Of a stretch of 41,029 bases of DNA, positions 40,856 to 41,029 are shown in pieces. Every line of letters starts with the position of its first letter. Within the stretch, counting starts at the first letter, position 1. The notes beneath the pieces were generated by a model that was given only the letters and a program-made list of their open reading frames with translations, searched no databases and was not told the DNA's origin. Where the stretch lies: NCBI GenBank assembly GCA_009693325.1, contig SHXM01000006.1, positions 1 to 41,029 of the forward strand, read 5' to 3'. This DNA is from Rhodoferax sp. (GTDB lineage: Bacteria; Pseudomonadota; Gammaproteobacteria; Burkholderiales; Burkholderiaceae_C). The translations under genes were made by a program, and so were the position numbers.

Positions 40856-41029
40856 CTAGCGGCTCAAGCCGGTGGCTAAGCCAAAACCGGCGTTGAGTAT
40901 GGTTTCTTCAATGATGTTTTGCATTGGCGTTGCCCTGCCGCCGCAAGACACCGAGACATGGGATGCGTCTGAGCGGTCCAGCACATCCAAGCCGGCATTG
41001 AGTCCCAGCACGGGGATTAGCGCACTGCC
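40856..41029 (-). CDS. Unidentified gene, C-terminal part (runs off the window)
   Basis: A minus-strand frame is open from the window edge to a TAG at 40856-40858, giving 57 residues. It includes ALIPVLGLNAGLDVLDRSDA, HVSVSCGGRATPMQN and IIEETILNAGFGLATGLSR. The frame has normal GC-rich codon use and faces the aminotransferase gene, so it is likely a real C-terminus. I do not recognise the family. Confidence 0.5.
   Translation of the reverse strand, partial: GSALIPVLGLNAGLDVLDRSDASHVSVSCGGRATPMQNIIEETILNAGFGLATGLSR

Noticed and set aside
1-41029. CRISPR array, tRNA, rRNA or complete insertion sequence
   Set aside because: No regularly spaced direct repeats, no tRNA-like cloverleaf and no transposase motif were noticed on either strand; small remnants cannot be excluded by eye.

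Overview
The window reads as a chromosomal segment of a betaproteobacterium in Burkholderiales, most likely Comamonadaceae (Rhodoferax / Polaromonas / Limnohabitans type). This rests on gene order and families: a pilC-pilD-coaE-zapD-yacG run facing mutT-ATPase-argJ-secA-M23-dciA, then rpoH beside a sco-ctaB-ctaA-surf1 / ctaE-ctaG-ctaD-ctaC cytochrome oxidase cluster, plus two Bug-type tripartite tricarboxylate (TTT) receptors. No rRNA, tRNA, CRISPR array or intact insertion sequence was seen.

Layout. 1-740: the last codons of a fasciclin-domain gene, then gene-poor DNA with two hairpins and a decayed HigA-like antitoxin. 695-1645 (-): a TTT receptor. 1946-5595 (+): pilC, pilD, coaE, zapD, yacG, mostly touching or overlapping. 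5611-12135 (-): a NUDIX hydrolase, a DUF815-type ATPase, argJ, secA and an M23 peptidase. 12162-12470 (+): a DciA-like protein. 12457-13071 (-): an N-terminally truncated FAH-family hydrolase.

13.1-15.5 kb is an accessory island. It holds a start-less or frameshifted small ORF, a DUF6447-like small protein, and a two-gene pair that looks like the ZorA/ZorB ion-driven motor of Zorya anti-phage defence. ZorC, ZorD and ZorE are absent, and ZorA has lost almost all of its long cytoplasmic tail. This is the most unusual part of the window. rpoH follows directly, behind a perfect CIRCE (HrcA) operator that overlaps its probable promoter.

16.7-17.7 kb (+): a second TTT receptor. 17.7-27.4 kb: an aa3/caa3-type cytochrome c oxidase locus, almost all on the minus strand. 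It encodes subunits I, II (with a fused cytochrome c domain) and III, heme A synthesis (CtaA, CtaB), copper and assembly factors (CtaG, Sco1, a second Sco-like protein, SURF1), a 36-residue assembly peptide, DUF2970 and DUF2244 proteins, and one small DUF2909-like gene on the opposite strand. 27.5-33.4 kb: housekeeping and minor genes (BioC-like methyltransferase, ComF, TrmL, MaoC hydratase, ParA-like ATPase, TauE/SafE permease, two-domain cytochrome c4, DUF1841, GNAT). 33.6-36.3 kb (+): a MoxR AAA ATPase and a CoxE-type VWA protein with a GNAT gene between them. 36.4-39.5 kb (-): a 1023-residue YdiJ/D-2-hydroxyacid dehydrogenase-type flavo-iron-sulfur protein, divergent from an alanine/serine-glyoxylate aminotransferase family gene. 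The window ends inside an unidentified minus-strand gene.

All identifications come from reading motifs and recalled family features; no database search was run.
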